From Elusimicrobiota bacterium (GTDB lineage Bacteria > Elusimicrobiota > Elusimicrobia > 2-02-FULL-39-32), in contig JAHFCA010000112.1 in assembly GCA_023249715.1 (NCBI GenBank), positions 1 through 5,293 on the forward strand: a DNA stretch of 5,293 nucleotides, read 5' to 3'. A model generated the notes under the pieces. It made no database searches. It saw only the letters and a list, made by a program, of their open reading frames with translations, and was not told where the DNA came from. Of this stretch, positions 1 to 5,286 are shown piece by piece. The position numbers were made by a program, and so were the translations under genes. Numbering within the stretch: position 1 is the stretch's first letter; every line of letters starts with the position of its first letter.

Positions 1-404
1 ACCGCGATTTTATTTTTGGGATTAAAAGATCCGTCTTCCTGAAGCGAAGTAATAAAACCGTTTACATCGGTATTGTCTCCCATAAGCCGGGTTCCTTTGC
101 GGATGACGGTGTTAACCGCTCCCACTTTTTTGGCTAAGGGAGTGAGTTCATCTAAATAAGGAATAATTTTTTGTTTGTGTGGGAGGGTGATGTTGGCTCC
201 CAACATATTTAAACAGCGCAGAGATTCGACCGCTTTTCCCAATTGGTCTTCTTTAACCACAAAAGGAACATACACAATGTCGAGCCCCAGTTTTGAGAGG
301 GCGTAATTCTGCATTTTAGGGGAAAGCGTGTATGTGAGAGGATCGCCAAAAATGGCGATAACTTTGGTAGAACCTTGCAGAGAGAGAGGTTTATTAAGAT
401 CCAC
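1..404 (-). CDS. aroE: Shikimate dehydrogenase AroE, N-terminal part (cut by window edge)
   Basis: Shikimate dehydrogenase reduces 3-dehydroshikimate to shikimate with NADPH, the fourth step of chorismate synthesis in the cytoplasm. The visible 134 codons cover the substrate-binding half of a protein normally about 270-280 aa long; the remainder lies left of position 1. Diagnostic stretches are IFGDPL (18-23), LSP (27-29), GANITLPHK (69-77) with the catalytic lysine K77, GAVNT (95-99) and GDNTDVNGF (109-117) with the catalytic aspartate D113. The start is GTG at 404-402: an in-frame TAA lies three codons upstream and there is no ATG until residue 31. It overlaps the end of pmbA by 11 bases, suggesting translational coupling. 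GGCGGG about 10 bases upstream is at best a weak ribosome site. One oddity is that the usual S-x-S-P substrate motif reads T-L-S-P, with Tyr25 before it. The identification is firm; the GTG start is likely. Confidence 0.93.
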   Translation of the reverse strand, partial: MDLNKPLSLQGSTKVIAIFGDPLTYTLSPKMQNYALSKLGLDIVYVPFVVKEDQLGKAVESLRCLNMLGANITLPHKQKIIPYLDELTPLAKKVGAVNTVIRKGTRLMGDNTDVNGFITSLQEDGSFNPKNKIA

Positions 405-1743
405 TGACCATTAACCCGCCGACTCTAAAAGTAGGAGAACCAACGGAGCCAAAAAAAGTTAGGTCGTCCCCCACGGCGTCGATATTTTTTAATAAATCTA
501 AAAGATTTCCCGCAAGCGTAACACCGCGCACGCCAAATTGAAGTTCCCCCGCTTCCAGATAAGCGCCCATCACCGCTACGGAAAAATCGCCAGAAATAGG
601 GTCTGCCATGTGGAGCCCCATGACATCATAAAGATAGAGACCTTTTGTTTCTTTTAAAATCTGTTCTCGGGAAGTGGTTCCTTTTTCCAGATAAAAATTG
701 GATGTGCCCACGGTGGGAGAACTTTTATAACCGGCCCGAGAAGCGTTGCCGGTAGAGGGTGCGCGGTCTTTAAGAGCGGTATACGTATCGTATAGAAAAC
801 GTTCGAGCTTGCCATTTTGAATAATAACCGTTCTTTGAGTGGGAACCCCTTCATCGTCAGAAGGGCTAGTGGCAAGAGCTCCCGCCAATGTCCCATCGTC
901 CACAATGGTAATCCCCGGGGACGCCACACTTTCCCCCAATTTTTTAGCGAGAGGAGATTTTCCTTTTTGAACAGAATCGGCGCAAACTCCACTGCTTATG
1001 AGAGATAGGAACTCACAAGCGACCGAGGGATCAAAGACCACCGGAATTTTGCCGGAGGGGATAGTCCTACCTCCTAAAAGGGCGCAGGTTCTTTTGGCCG
1101 CCTGATCAAAAATGAAATCCCAATCCAAATCTTTTTTAAGACGTTTAGTAAGCCCAAAACCTCCTTCTTGTCTTTCGCCATCTTTTTCGGCCAGGCAAGA
1201 GACGCCCATGCCGGAGTGAGTATCGGCATACACTGTCTCTATCCCCTTGGAATTAAGCAGGACAGTTTCTCCGATGCCTTCGCTAAAACTGGCGCGCAGC
1301 ACGGAACGGAGTAATGGGACTTGTTTTAAGAGACGGTTTTCTCCCGCTTTTAAGCGCTCCTGAATGGTTACTATATCCTCGAGAAATGCCTGAGGATCGT
1401 ACAAACTGGATTCGTCCAATTTAGGGTACTGGGCGCTGCGGGTAGGGAGAGAACGATATGGATCGGCCGGTAATTTTTTTGCGGCGGATAACGCTTGTTG
1501 AGCTGTTTTTTCCAAATCTTCTTGAACTACACTATTGGTAAAAGCGTACCCCTGACGCCCCCCCTCTATGACCCGAATACCTACCCCGCCCCCTTCGGCC
1601 TGATGAAAATCTTCGCATTTTTTTTCGGACCAAACCACCGATCTTCCCCGCCCTTCGCCAAAATAAATTTCCAATTCCACCGTCTTAGGAATTTGAGAAG
1701 AAGCCCACATAAAACAATCTTTTGCTTTTTGCAGGGAGGTCAT
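394..1743 (-). CDS. pmbA: TldD/PmbA family protease subunit, PmbA (TldE) type
   Basis: PmbA (TldE) is the non-catalytic half of the TldD/TldE metalloprotease, known in E. coli for maturing microcin B17 and degrading the antitoxin CcdA. From the ATG at 1743 the protein has 449 residues, about the length of E. coli PmbA. The N-terminal domain carries GGGVGIRVIEGGRQGYAFTN (51-70). The C-terminal domain carries VVFDP (235-239), GKSPLAKKLG (261-270), DDEGVPTQRT (296-305), the FLYDTYTA segment (316-323) and STGNASR (330-336). No HExxxH zinc motif is present, which separates it from TldD. The frame is open upstream to 1842, but those 33 residues are basic, lie inside the TPR gene and have no family counterpart. 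ATG 1743 forms a classic ATGA overlap with the TPR gene's stop, so it is preferred. No TldD partner lies in the window. Confidence 0.9.
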   Translation of the reverse strand: MTSLQKAKDCFMWASSQIPKTVELEIYFGEGRGRSVVWSEKKCEDFHQAEGGGVGIRVIEGGRQGYAFTNSVVQEDLEKTAQQALSAAKKLPADPYRSLPTRSAQYPKLDESSLYDPQAFLEDIVTIQERLKAGENRLLKQVPLLRSVLRASFSEGIGETVLLNSKGIETVYADTHSGMGVSCLAEKDGERQEGGFGLTKRLKKDLDWDFIFDQAAKRTCALLGGRTIPSGKIPVVFDPSVACEFLSLISSGVCADSVQKGKSPLAKKLGESVASPGITIVDDGTLAGALATSPSDDEGVPTQRTVIIQNGKLERFLYDTYTALKDRAPSTGNASRAGYKSSPTVGTSNFYLEKGTTSREQILKETKGLYLYDVMGLHMADPISGDFSVAVMGAYLEAGELQFGVRGVTLAGNLLDLLKNIDAVGDDLTFFGSVGSPTFRVGGLMVSGS

Positions 1744-2258
1744 GGGGTCCAAGAAGCGAGCGCGCCTTTTTCGGTCTGGATAAACTTTTTTAATTGAACG
1801 GCCTCGGCGGAATGGGGAGCCAATTGGGCTGCTTTTTGCCACAGGGCAACGCCTTTTCCTGTTTCCCCTAAAAGAATTTGGGCCGCTCCCATTTGGTAGA
1901 GAGCCTCCGCGTTTTGGGGGTCCTCCCGCAACACTTTCTCTGAGAGGGATTTTGATTTTTCATATTGTTTATCGTAGAGGCAGAGGAGGGATGTATAAAG
2001 AAGCCGATCTTCGGAAATAAAGCGGGCGCTCCTGTTACGCAAGTGGTTGGTCTGGTAGTCGTAGCCCACAGAGAAAGAGATGATGGCTAAGAGTAAAAAC
2101 AGAAATCCCTTTTTTTTGCGCTCTAAAAGCATATCGCCATCATTAAACAATTTGTCCCGGACTATTTTATTGATATAAAGAATCCAATGGGGTTTATATA
2201 AGAGAATAAAACCCAATCCAATAAAGAAAAAACCCGCTGCTAAAAGAAGGTTACCCAT
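1740..2258 (-). CDS. Small membrane-anchored TPR protein
   Basis: This 172-residue protein is not assignable to a named family. It starts with a hydrophobic segment (about 3-20), then a basic linker with RKKK at 47-50, and a second hydrophobic segment (about 51-66). The rest is soluble and contains two tetratricopeptide-like repeats, about 82-115 and 116-149; the second is clear (AEALYQMGAAQILLGE, ending QLAPHS). The positive charges between the helices suggest that the linker is cytoplasmic and the TPR part lies outside the inner membrane; this is inference. TPR units usually bind partner proteins, so a scaffold or chaperone-like role is plausible, but no substrate can be named. Its stop overlaps the pmbA start (ATGA), so the two are probably co-translated. 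The ATG at 2258 sits one base after a strong hairpin and lacks a Shine-Dalgarno. The next in-frame ATG (residue 43) would remove the first membrane helix, so 2258 is preferred. Confidence 0.75.
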   Translation of the reverse strand: MGNLLLAAGFFFIGLGFILLYKPHWILYINKIVRDKLFNDGDMLLERKKKGFLFLLLAIISFSVGYDYQTNHLRNRSARFISEDRLLYTSLLCLYDKQYEKSKSLSEKVLREDPQNAEALYQMGAAQILLGETGKGVALWQKAAQLAPHSAEAVQLKKFIQTEKGALASWTP

Positions 2259-2259
2259 A

Positions 2260-2309
2260 TAGCCCGAATAATTCCGCTTTCCAACTGAATTATTCGGGCT
2301 AGGAAAGCG
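2260..2309 (-). promoter_or_regulatory. Two interleaved inverted repeats in the mutY/TPR spacer (possible RNA switch)
   Basis: The spacer between mutY and the TPR gene contains a perfect 15-bp inverted repeat, TAGCCCGAATAATTC at 2260-2274 and its complement at 2287-2301. It also contains a perfect 8-bp pair, CGCTTTCC at 2275-2282 and GGAAAGCG at 2302-2309. The arms alternate (A, B, AACT, A', B') with no bases between A and B or between A' and B', so both stems cannot form together in one strand. In the minus-strand transcript the 15-bp stem ends one base before the TPR start codon. No U-run follows on either strand, so it is not a standard rho-independent terminator. The repeats are certain; a regulatory role is inferred. 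Confidence 0.6.
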
Positions 2310-2320
2310 AATCTACTATA

Positions 2321-3385
2321 CTAAATGTCATTCATCCTCGCAAGAGTTTTGGAGAGAATAGAAGAGGAAGAAAGCGTCTTAATTTTGTCTTTAGGAATCC
2401 ATTTAAAACCGTTCCCCTTCCTGGTCCCATTTTTTGAATCGAATCTGGCCATAAAGGGCCAAATTTTCAGCCGATGGTGCGTGATAGAGTGGGCAAAATA
2501 AGGATACGATTTTTTTATCTCAACGGAAAAACCGGTTTGTTCCCTAAACTCTCTTACCGCTTTTTCTTTATCGGCGGCAAATGGGGTGGAAACCATGGGA
2601 AATTCCCACATGTTTTTAAATTGACGTTCCTGATTGGAACGATGGCGGAGCAGAAATTGATTGCCCTCTGAAATAACAAAAAGAGCAAACGTTTGGCGCA
2701 CTGTTTTATTTATTTTTTCCTTGGGCGGATAGAGATGCTGTACCCCTTCTTTTTTAGATAAACAATCGTTCTGCAGAGGACACCCTAAACATTGAGGATG
2801 CTCCGGCAAACAAACAAGAGCCCCCAGCTCCATGAGCGCCTGATTGAAATCCGAAGGATCGATGGCGCGAGATTGGGCATCGGTGACAAGCGTCTCGGCC
2901 AGTTCCCATAAAGAACTTTGAGCTGTTTCTAAATAAAAACGGCTTAAAATTCTTTTAACATTTCCGTCTAAGATAGGAACCGCCTGATGGAATGCAATGG
3001 AAAGAATGGCTCCCGCCGTGTACGCTCCAATTCCAGGCAATTCTAAAATTTCTCCTTTGGTGGAAGGGAATTTTCCTTTGTGCTTTTCCTGAACCATTGT
3101 AGCCGCCCGATGTAGATTTCTCGCCCGACTATAGTACCCCAGGCCAGACCAAAGAGCGAGCACTTCCTGCTCGGAAGCAGAGGCTAAGGCTTTGAGAGTG
3201 GGAAAGCGTTTTAAAAAGCGATGATAATAAGGCAGAACGGTTTGAACTTGCGTTTGCTGGAGCATGATTTCGGAAATCCAGACAAAGTAGGGAGTAGGAT
3301 TTTTTCTCCAAGGAAGATCTCTCTTAAATTTTTGGTACCAGCGGGCCAACGATTGCGTTGGAAAGGAAAAAGATTTTGCGCTCAA
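2321..3385 (-). CDS. mutY: Adenine DNA glycosylase MutY
   Basis: MutY removes adenine mispaired with 8-oxoguanine in base-excision repair, preventing G:C to T:A changes. All hallmarks of the family are present in 354 residues: catalytic Glu39 in SEIMLQQTQV (38-47), the helix-hairpin-helix LPGIGAYTAGA (116-126), catalytic Asp140 in ILDGNVKR (138-145), and the [4Fe-4S] cysteines C192, C199, C202 and C208 with C-x6-C-x2-C-x5-C spacing. Residues from about 229 on form the NUDIX-like 8-oxoG-sensing domain, with FAHSITHHRL in place of the usual F-S-H motif. The probable start is TTG at 3385-3383, overlapping the HAD stop as TTGA. It has no clear ribosome site, so coupling to HAD translation is likely. 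TTG at codon 13 is an alternative; the first in-frame ATG (codon 41) would lose Glu39. The gene ends 11 bases before the interleaved repeats. Confidence 0.96.
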   Translation of the reverse strand: MSAKSFSFPTQSLARWYQKFKRDLPWRKNPTPYFVWISEIMLQQTQVQTVLPYYHRFLKRFPTLKALASASEQEVLALWSGLGYYSRARNLHRAATMVQEKHKGKFPSTKGEILELPGIGAYTAGAILSIAFHQAVPILDGNVKRILSRFYLETAQSSLWELAETLVTDAQSRAIDPSDFNQALMELGALVCLPEHPQCLGCPLQNDCLSKKEGVQHLYPPKEKINKTVRQTFALFVISEGNQFLLRHRSNQERQFKNMWEFPMVSTPFAADKEKAVREFREQTGFSVEIKKSYPYFAHSITHHRLKIWPFMARFDSKNGTRKGNGFKWIPKDKIKTLSSSSILSKTLARMNDI

Positions 3386-3987
3386 AAGCTTTTTAATTTT
3401 AACGCTTCTAAAAGTAAGGGGTGGGATTTAAAATGGATGGAATGGATTCCCAGATTTTTCGCCGAGAGGATATTTTCTTCGACATCGTCGATATAAAGCG
3501 TTCGTTCGGGAGCGATCCCCCCGGCGCGCCGCAAGGTAAAACGAAAAATTTCGTGGTCTGGTTTTAACATTTTAACGTCGCAGGAAGCGATGATCTCTTC
3601 AAACTCCTGAAGCCACACATATTTTTTTCTTAAATATTGGAAATGCCACGGGTTGGTGTTGGAAACAATGTAGGTTTTACGCTCTTTGGCGAGGTTTAAG
3701 GCGAATTCTATCATCTCTTCTTTAGGAGTAAAAATATCGTTCCAAATAGGGATAAATTTTTCCATTTCTAACGGTAACTGGAGCTCCTGTTTTATAATTT
3801 TATAGAACGCATCTGCATCTAACAGGCCCTTGTCCCACTCTTTGGCGAGTTTAGAATTCATGAATAGCGCCGTAACCTTGGCCCGATCGATCAGCGCCCA
3901 TTCATTGAGCTTAGCGATAGCGATGTCGAAATCAAAATCAATGAGGACCCGGCCTAAATCGAAAATAAAAAGATCAAAGTTTTTCAT
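3382..3987 (-). CDS. HAD-superfamily phosphatase, YihX-like (class IA)
   Basis: This 201-residue protein is a haloacid dehalogenase-type hydrolase, probably a cytoplasmic phosphatase acting on a small phosphorylated metabolite. Motif I is FDLGRVLID (9-17) with nucleophile Asp10, motif II is SNTN (109-112), motif III is the lysine of LKPDHEIF (Lys142) and motif IV is IDDVEEN (166-172) with Asp167 and Asp168. A helical cap lies between about 18 and 85, as in class IA. The position two after the nucleophile is Gly12 instead of the usual Asp; as I recall it, E. coli YihX (alpha-D-glucose-1-phosphatase) also reads DLGNV, so this is the closest type I recognise. The substrate cannot be read from sequence. 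The ATG at 3987 lies nine bases from a palindromic insertion and has no ribosome site; the sequence suggests it formerly overlapped the glycosylase gene. Its stop overlaps the mutY start. Confidence 0.88.
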   Translation of the reverse strand: MKNFDLFIFDLGRVLIDFDFDIAIAKLNEWALIDRAKVTALFMNSKLAKEWDKGLLDADAFYKIIKQELQLPLEMEKFIPIWNDIFTPKEEMIEFALNLAKERKTYIVSNTNPWHFQYLRKKYVWLQEFEEIIASCDVKMLKPDHEIFRFTLRRAGGIAPERTLYIDDVEENILSAKNLGIHSIHFKSHPLLLEALKLKSF

Positions 3988-3990
3988 GGG

Positions 3991-3995
3991 TTAAA
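3991..3995. repeat. Left target-site duplication TTAAA
   Basis: TTAAA sits directly outside the left terminal repeat and is repeated in direct orientation at 4156-4160. A five-base direct repeat around a palindromic element is the usual trace of transposition. Being short and AT-rich it could match by chance, but excision of one copy restores a sensible gene junction. Confidence 0.7.
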
Positions 3996-4155
3996 CCCGG
4001 ATATTGCGTTAGAAAATGAGAACCGAGACGAAAAAGATAGATGTTTTTTTGAAACAAAAAAGTGAGAGAATAGTTTAAACTATTCGCGAACTTTTTTGTG
4101 AAGAAAAAATATCTATATTTTTCGTCGAATTCCATTTTCTAACGCAATATCAGGG
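3996..4155. mobile_element. MITE-like 160-bp near-palindromic element
   Basis: The 160 bases can fold on themselves almost completely. The ends are 23-bp inverted repeats (3996-4018 with 4133-4155, one mismatch at 3999/4152), of which 19 bp in a row are perfect (4000-4018 with 4133-4151). Further in, 4027-4035 pairs with 4118-4126, 4037-4050 with 4103-4116 (two G-T wobbles), 4054-4063 with 4090-4099, and 4068-4076 with 4077-4085, around a central GTTTAAAC. About 65 of 80 positions pair. TTAAA directly flanks both ends. There is no coding capacity, so it would need a transposase in trans. It carries the stop codon of the neighbouring glycosylase gene. Its RNA would be a long hairpin in the operon transcript, a possible processing or stability element. 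Element nature is well supported; its family is unknown. Confidence 0.82.
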
Positions 4156-4744
4156 TTAAATATTCCTTAAGTTTTCTGGCATGTTCTATCATGGGAACCT
4201 TTAGTTTGGAATTATAAAGAAGCGCGGCCGGATGATACAATACCATGAATGCGCACCCCGGATAGGGATCTAATTTAAAAAATTTTCCCGACTCTTCTGC
4301 CATAGAAAACTTTTTTTTGGTTGGATCTAAAGTGCGTAGGGCCGTGGCTCCTAAAAGGACAATAATTTTCGGGTTTACCAAGTGAATCTGATGGATTAAA
4401 TACGGCAGGCAAGCCATGGCCTCTTCCTTTTTAGGAGCGCGGTTGCCGGGCGGACGACATTTAGCGATGTTAGCGATCAGCATATCCTCATTTGTATCCA
4501 ACCCAATGGATTGCATCACCCTGTCAAAAAGCTGCCCGGCTCTTCCCACAAAGGCCTTTCCTTGTTTATCTTCCTTCTCACCGGGAGCTTCGCCAAGGAC
4601 CATCATTTTTGCCGCATAGTTTCCCCTATCCACAACTATTTTAGATCGCGATGCGCCCAGACCGCATTTTTGGCAATTCGAATTGCGCAAGGCTTCCGCA
4701 AATTCAGAATAGCTCTCTATGGCCAACAAAGGATTAGGCGCCAT
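4139..4744 (-). CDS. Uracil-DNA glycosylase, family 4 (UdgA-type, [4Fe-4S])
   Basis: Family 4 glycosylases excise uracil from DNA, the first step in repairing deaminated cytosine. Numbered from the ATG at 4744 the protein has 201 residues. The cluster cysteines are C24 and C27 (CQKC), C96 and C112, with the typical KCRPPGNR stretch at 95-102. The water-activating motif GEAPGEKED is at 51-59, followed by AFVGRAGQLF (64-73); the leucine-loop motif is HPAALL (171-176). An alternative TTG start at 4777 would add 11 residues. I reject it because a perfect TATAAT lies inside that stretch, six bases before this ATG. The stop codon and last four residues (LILR) are encoded by the adjacent palindromic element, so the C-terminus appears recently changed; the catalytic region is untouched. 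It is divergent from fur. The family is clear; E. coli-type Ung (family 1) is excluded by the motifs. Confidence 0.94.
   Translation of the reverse strand: MAPNPLLAIESYSEFAEALRNSNCQKCGLGASRSKIVVDRGNYAAKMMVLGEAPGEKEDKQGKAFVGRAGQLFDRVMQSIGLDTNEDMLIANIAKCRPPGNRAPKKEEAMACLPYLIHQIHLVNPKIIVLLGATALRTLDPTKKKFSMAEESGKFFKLDPYPGCAFMVLYHPAALLYNSKLKVPMIEHARKLKEYLTLILR
4156..4160. repeat. Right target-site duplication TTAAA
   Basis: This is the second copy of TTAAA, directly outside the right terminal repeat and in the same orientation as the one at 3991-3995. It lies within the last codons of the glycosylase gene (Leu and neighbouring codons). Confidence 0.7.
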
Positions 4745-4750
4745 GGGAGT

Positions 4751-4777
4751 ATTATAGGAAAAATAAACTGTTGACAA
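4751..4777 (-). promoter_or_regulatory. Predicted promoter of the glycosylase gene (leaderless transcript)
   Basis: On the minus strand a perfect -10 box TATAAT lies at 4756-4751. A fair -35 box TTGTCA is at 4777-4772, with a short 15-base spacer. After the -10 only ACTCCC separates it from the ATG at 4744, so the first base of the start codon is at the expected transcription start. The -35 overlaps the -35 of the divergent fur promoter. The weak point is the spacer length. Confidence 0.55.
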
Positions 4778-4799
4778 AAGAAAAAGGGTATGGTATTAT
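4771..4799 (+). promoter_or_regulatory. Predicted sigma70-type promoter of fur
   Basis: TTGACA (4771-4776) matches the -35 consensus exactly and TATTAT (4794-4799) matches the -10 in five of six positions. They are separated by the ideal 17 bases. Transcription would begin near 4806, inside the adjacent palindrome, giving a leader of about 28 bases before the ATG at 4834. Confidence 0.8.
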
Positions 4800-4820
4800 T
4801 GATACTGAATCTCAATATCA
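4800..4820. promoter_or_regulatory. Operator-like palindrome, probable Fur-family binding site
   Basis: TGATACTGA and TCAATATCA form a 9-3-9 inverted repeat around ATC, with one mismatch (4805/4815). It begins directly after the -10 box and covers the expected start of transcription, the usual place for a repressor site. The TGATA...TATCA ends resemble Fur boxes, although the half-sites are set further apart than in the classical 7-1-7 box. Autoregulation by the downstream Fur protein is the simplest reading, and is an inference. Confidence 0.6.
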
Positions 4821-4833
4821 TTGGAATGGAATC

Positions 4834-5286
4834 ATGAAAATTGAACCGGAAAAAGTATTTCAACAAGCGTTAGAATCTCGGTCGCTGCGATACACCAAGC
4901 AAAGAGAGGAGATCCTGCATTATCTCCTGAAGGCGAAAAAGCATGTGACGCCGGAGGAGATGTATCGGGATTTAAATAAAGAAGATCCTTCCCTAGGGCG
5001 CGCCACTGTATTTCGAACATTGAATCTATTGCAAGAAGCTGGCCTTGCGAATAAAATTCAGTTTGCCGATGGAAAAAGCGCCTATGAGCACAAGTTTTCC
5101 AGACCCCATCACGACCATATGATTTGCGTGGAATGCAGGGAAGTGATTGAATTTTCGAATCCGACCATTGAACGGCTTCAGGACCAAATTACGCATCAGT
5201 TTGAATTTAAACCGCTTTGGCACCGGCACGAAATTTTTGGCCGCTGCAAGCGTTGCCAAAAACAAAAAAACGGGAAATCTAAATAA
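4834..5286 (+). CDS. fur: Fur-family metal-responsive transcriptional regulator
   Basis: This 150-residue protein is a dimeric metal-dependent DNA-binding regulator of the Fur superfamily. The winged-helix domain covers about 1-80, with TKQREEILHYLL (21-32) and recognition helix GRATVFRTLNLLQEAGL (55-71). Metal-binding residues are visible as His37, Glu85, His86 and the HHDH cluster at 92-95. Structural zinc pairs are CVEC (98-101) and CKRC (138-141). VIEF (104-107) followed by Glu113 is more like iron-sensing Fur than PerR, where I recall an Asp at the position of Glu113; Zur or another subgroup is not excluded. The usual Tyr in TVYR is Phe60. The ATG at 4834 is chosen, with a weak GGA nearby. 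The upstream TTG (4771) is rejected because it is the -35 box and would pull promoter and operator into the coding sequence. The stop overlaps a possible next ATG as TAATG. Confidence 0.9.
   Translation: MKIEPEKVFQQALESRSLRYTKQREEILHYLLKAKKHVTPEEMYRDLNKEDPSLGRATVFRTLNLLQEAGLANKIQFADGKSAYEHKFSRPHHDHMICVECREVIEFSNPTIERLQDQITHQFEFKPLWHRHEIFGRCKRCQKQKNGKSK

Noticed and set aside
817..1008. Plus-strand open frame opposite pmbA
   Set aside because: No family resemblance, no start signals, and it lies wholly within conserved PmbA coding sequence.
1495..1797. Plus-strand 100-codon open frame opposite the pmbA start
   Set aside because: Low-complexity Phe/Pro-rich translation typical of an antisense shadow.
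1744..1842. 33-residue N-terminal extension of PmbA
   Set aside because: It lies inside the TPR coding region, is strongly basic and unlike the family, and the ATG at 1743 gives normal length and an ATGA overlap.
2260..2301. A second small transposon-like element
   Set aside because: No convincing direct repeat flanks it, and similarity of its CCCGAATA end to the CCCGGATA end of the 160-bp element is too short to mean anything.
2260..2309. Rho-independent terminator after mutY
   Set aside because: The stem is strong, but neither strand has a T-run after it.
2260..2309. H-type pseudoknot with both stems formed together
   Set aside because: The connecting loops would have zero bases across 8- and 15-bp stems, which is sterically impossible; alternative hairpins are the workable reading.
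3221..3496. Plus-strand 91-codon open frame opposite mutY and HAD
   Set aside because: It spans the junction of two well-supported minus-strand genes and shows no recognisable domain.
4511..4774. Plus-strand 87-codon open frame opposite the glycosylase
   Set aside because: It is antisense to conserved cluster-binding and active-site codons and shows no family features.
4745..4777. Eleven-residue N-terminal extension of the glycosylase from TTG
   Set aside because: It contains a perfect TATAAT box, has no ribosome site and adds nothing conserved.
4771..4833. N-terminal extension of the Fur protein from TTG at 4771
   Set aside because: The TTG is part of a perfect -35 TTGACA, and the extension would encode the -10 and operator. 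The family normally begins close to the ATG at 4834.
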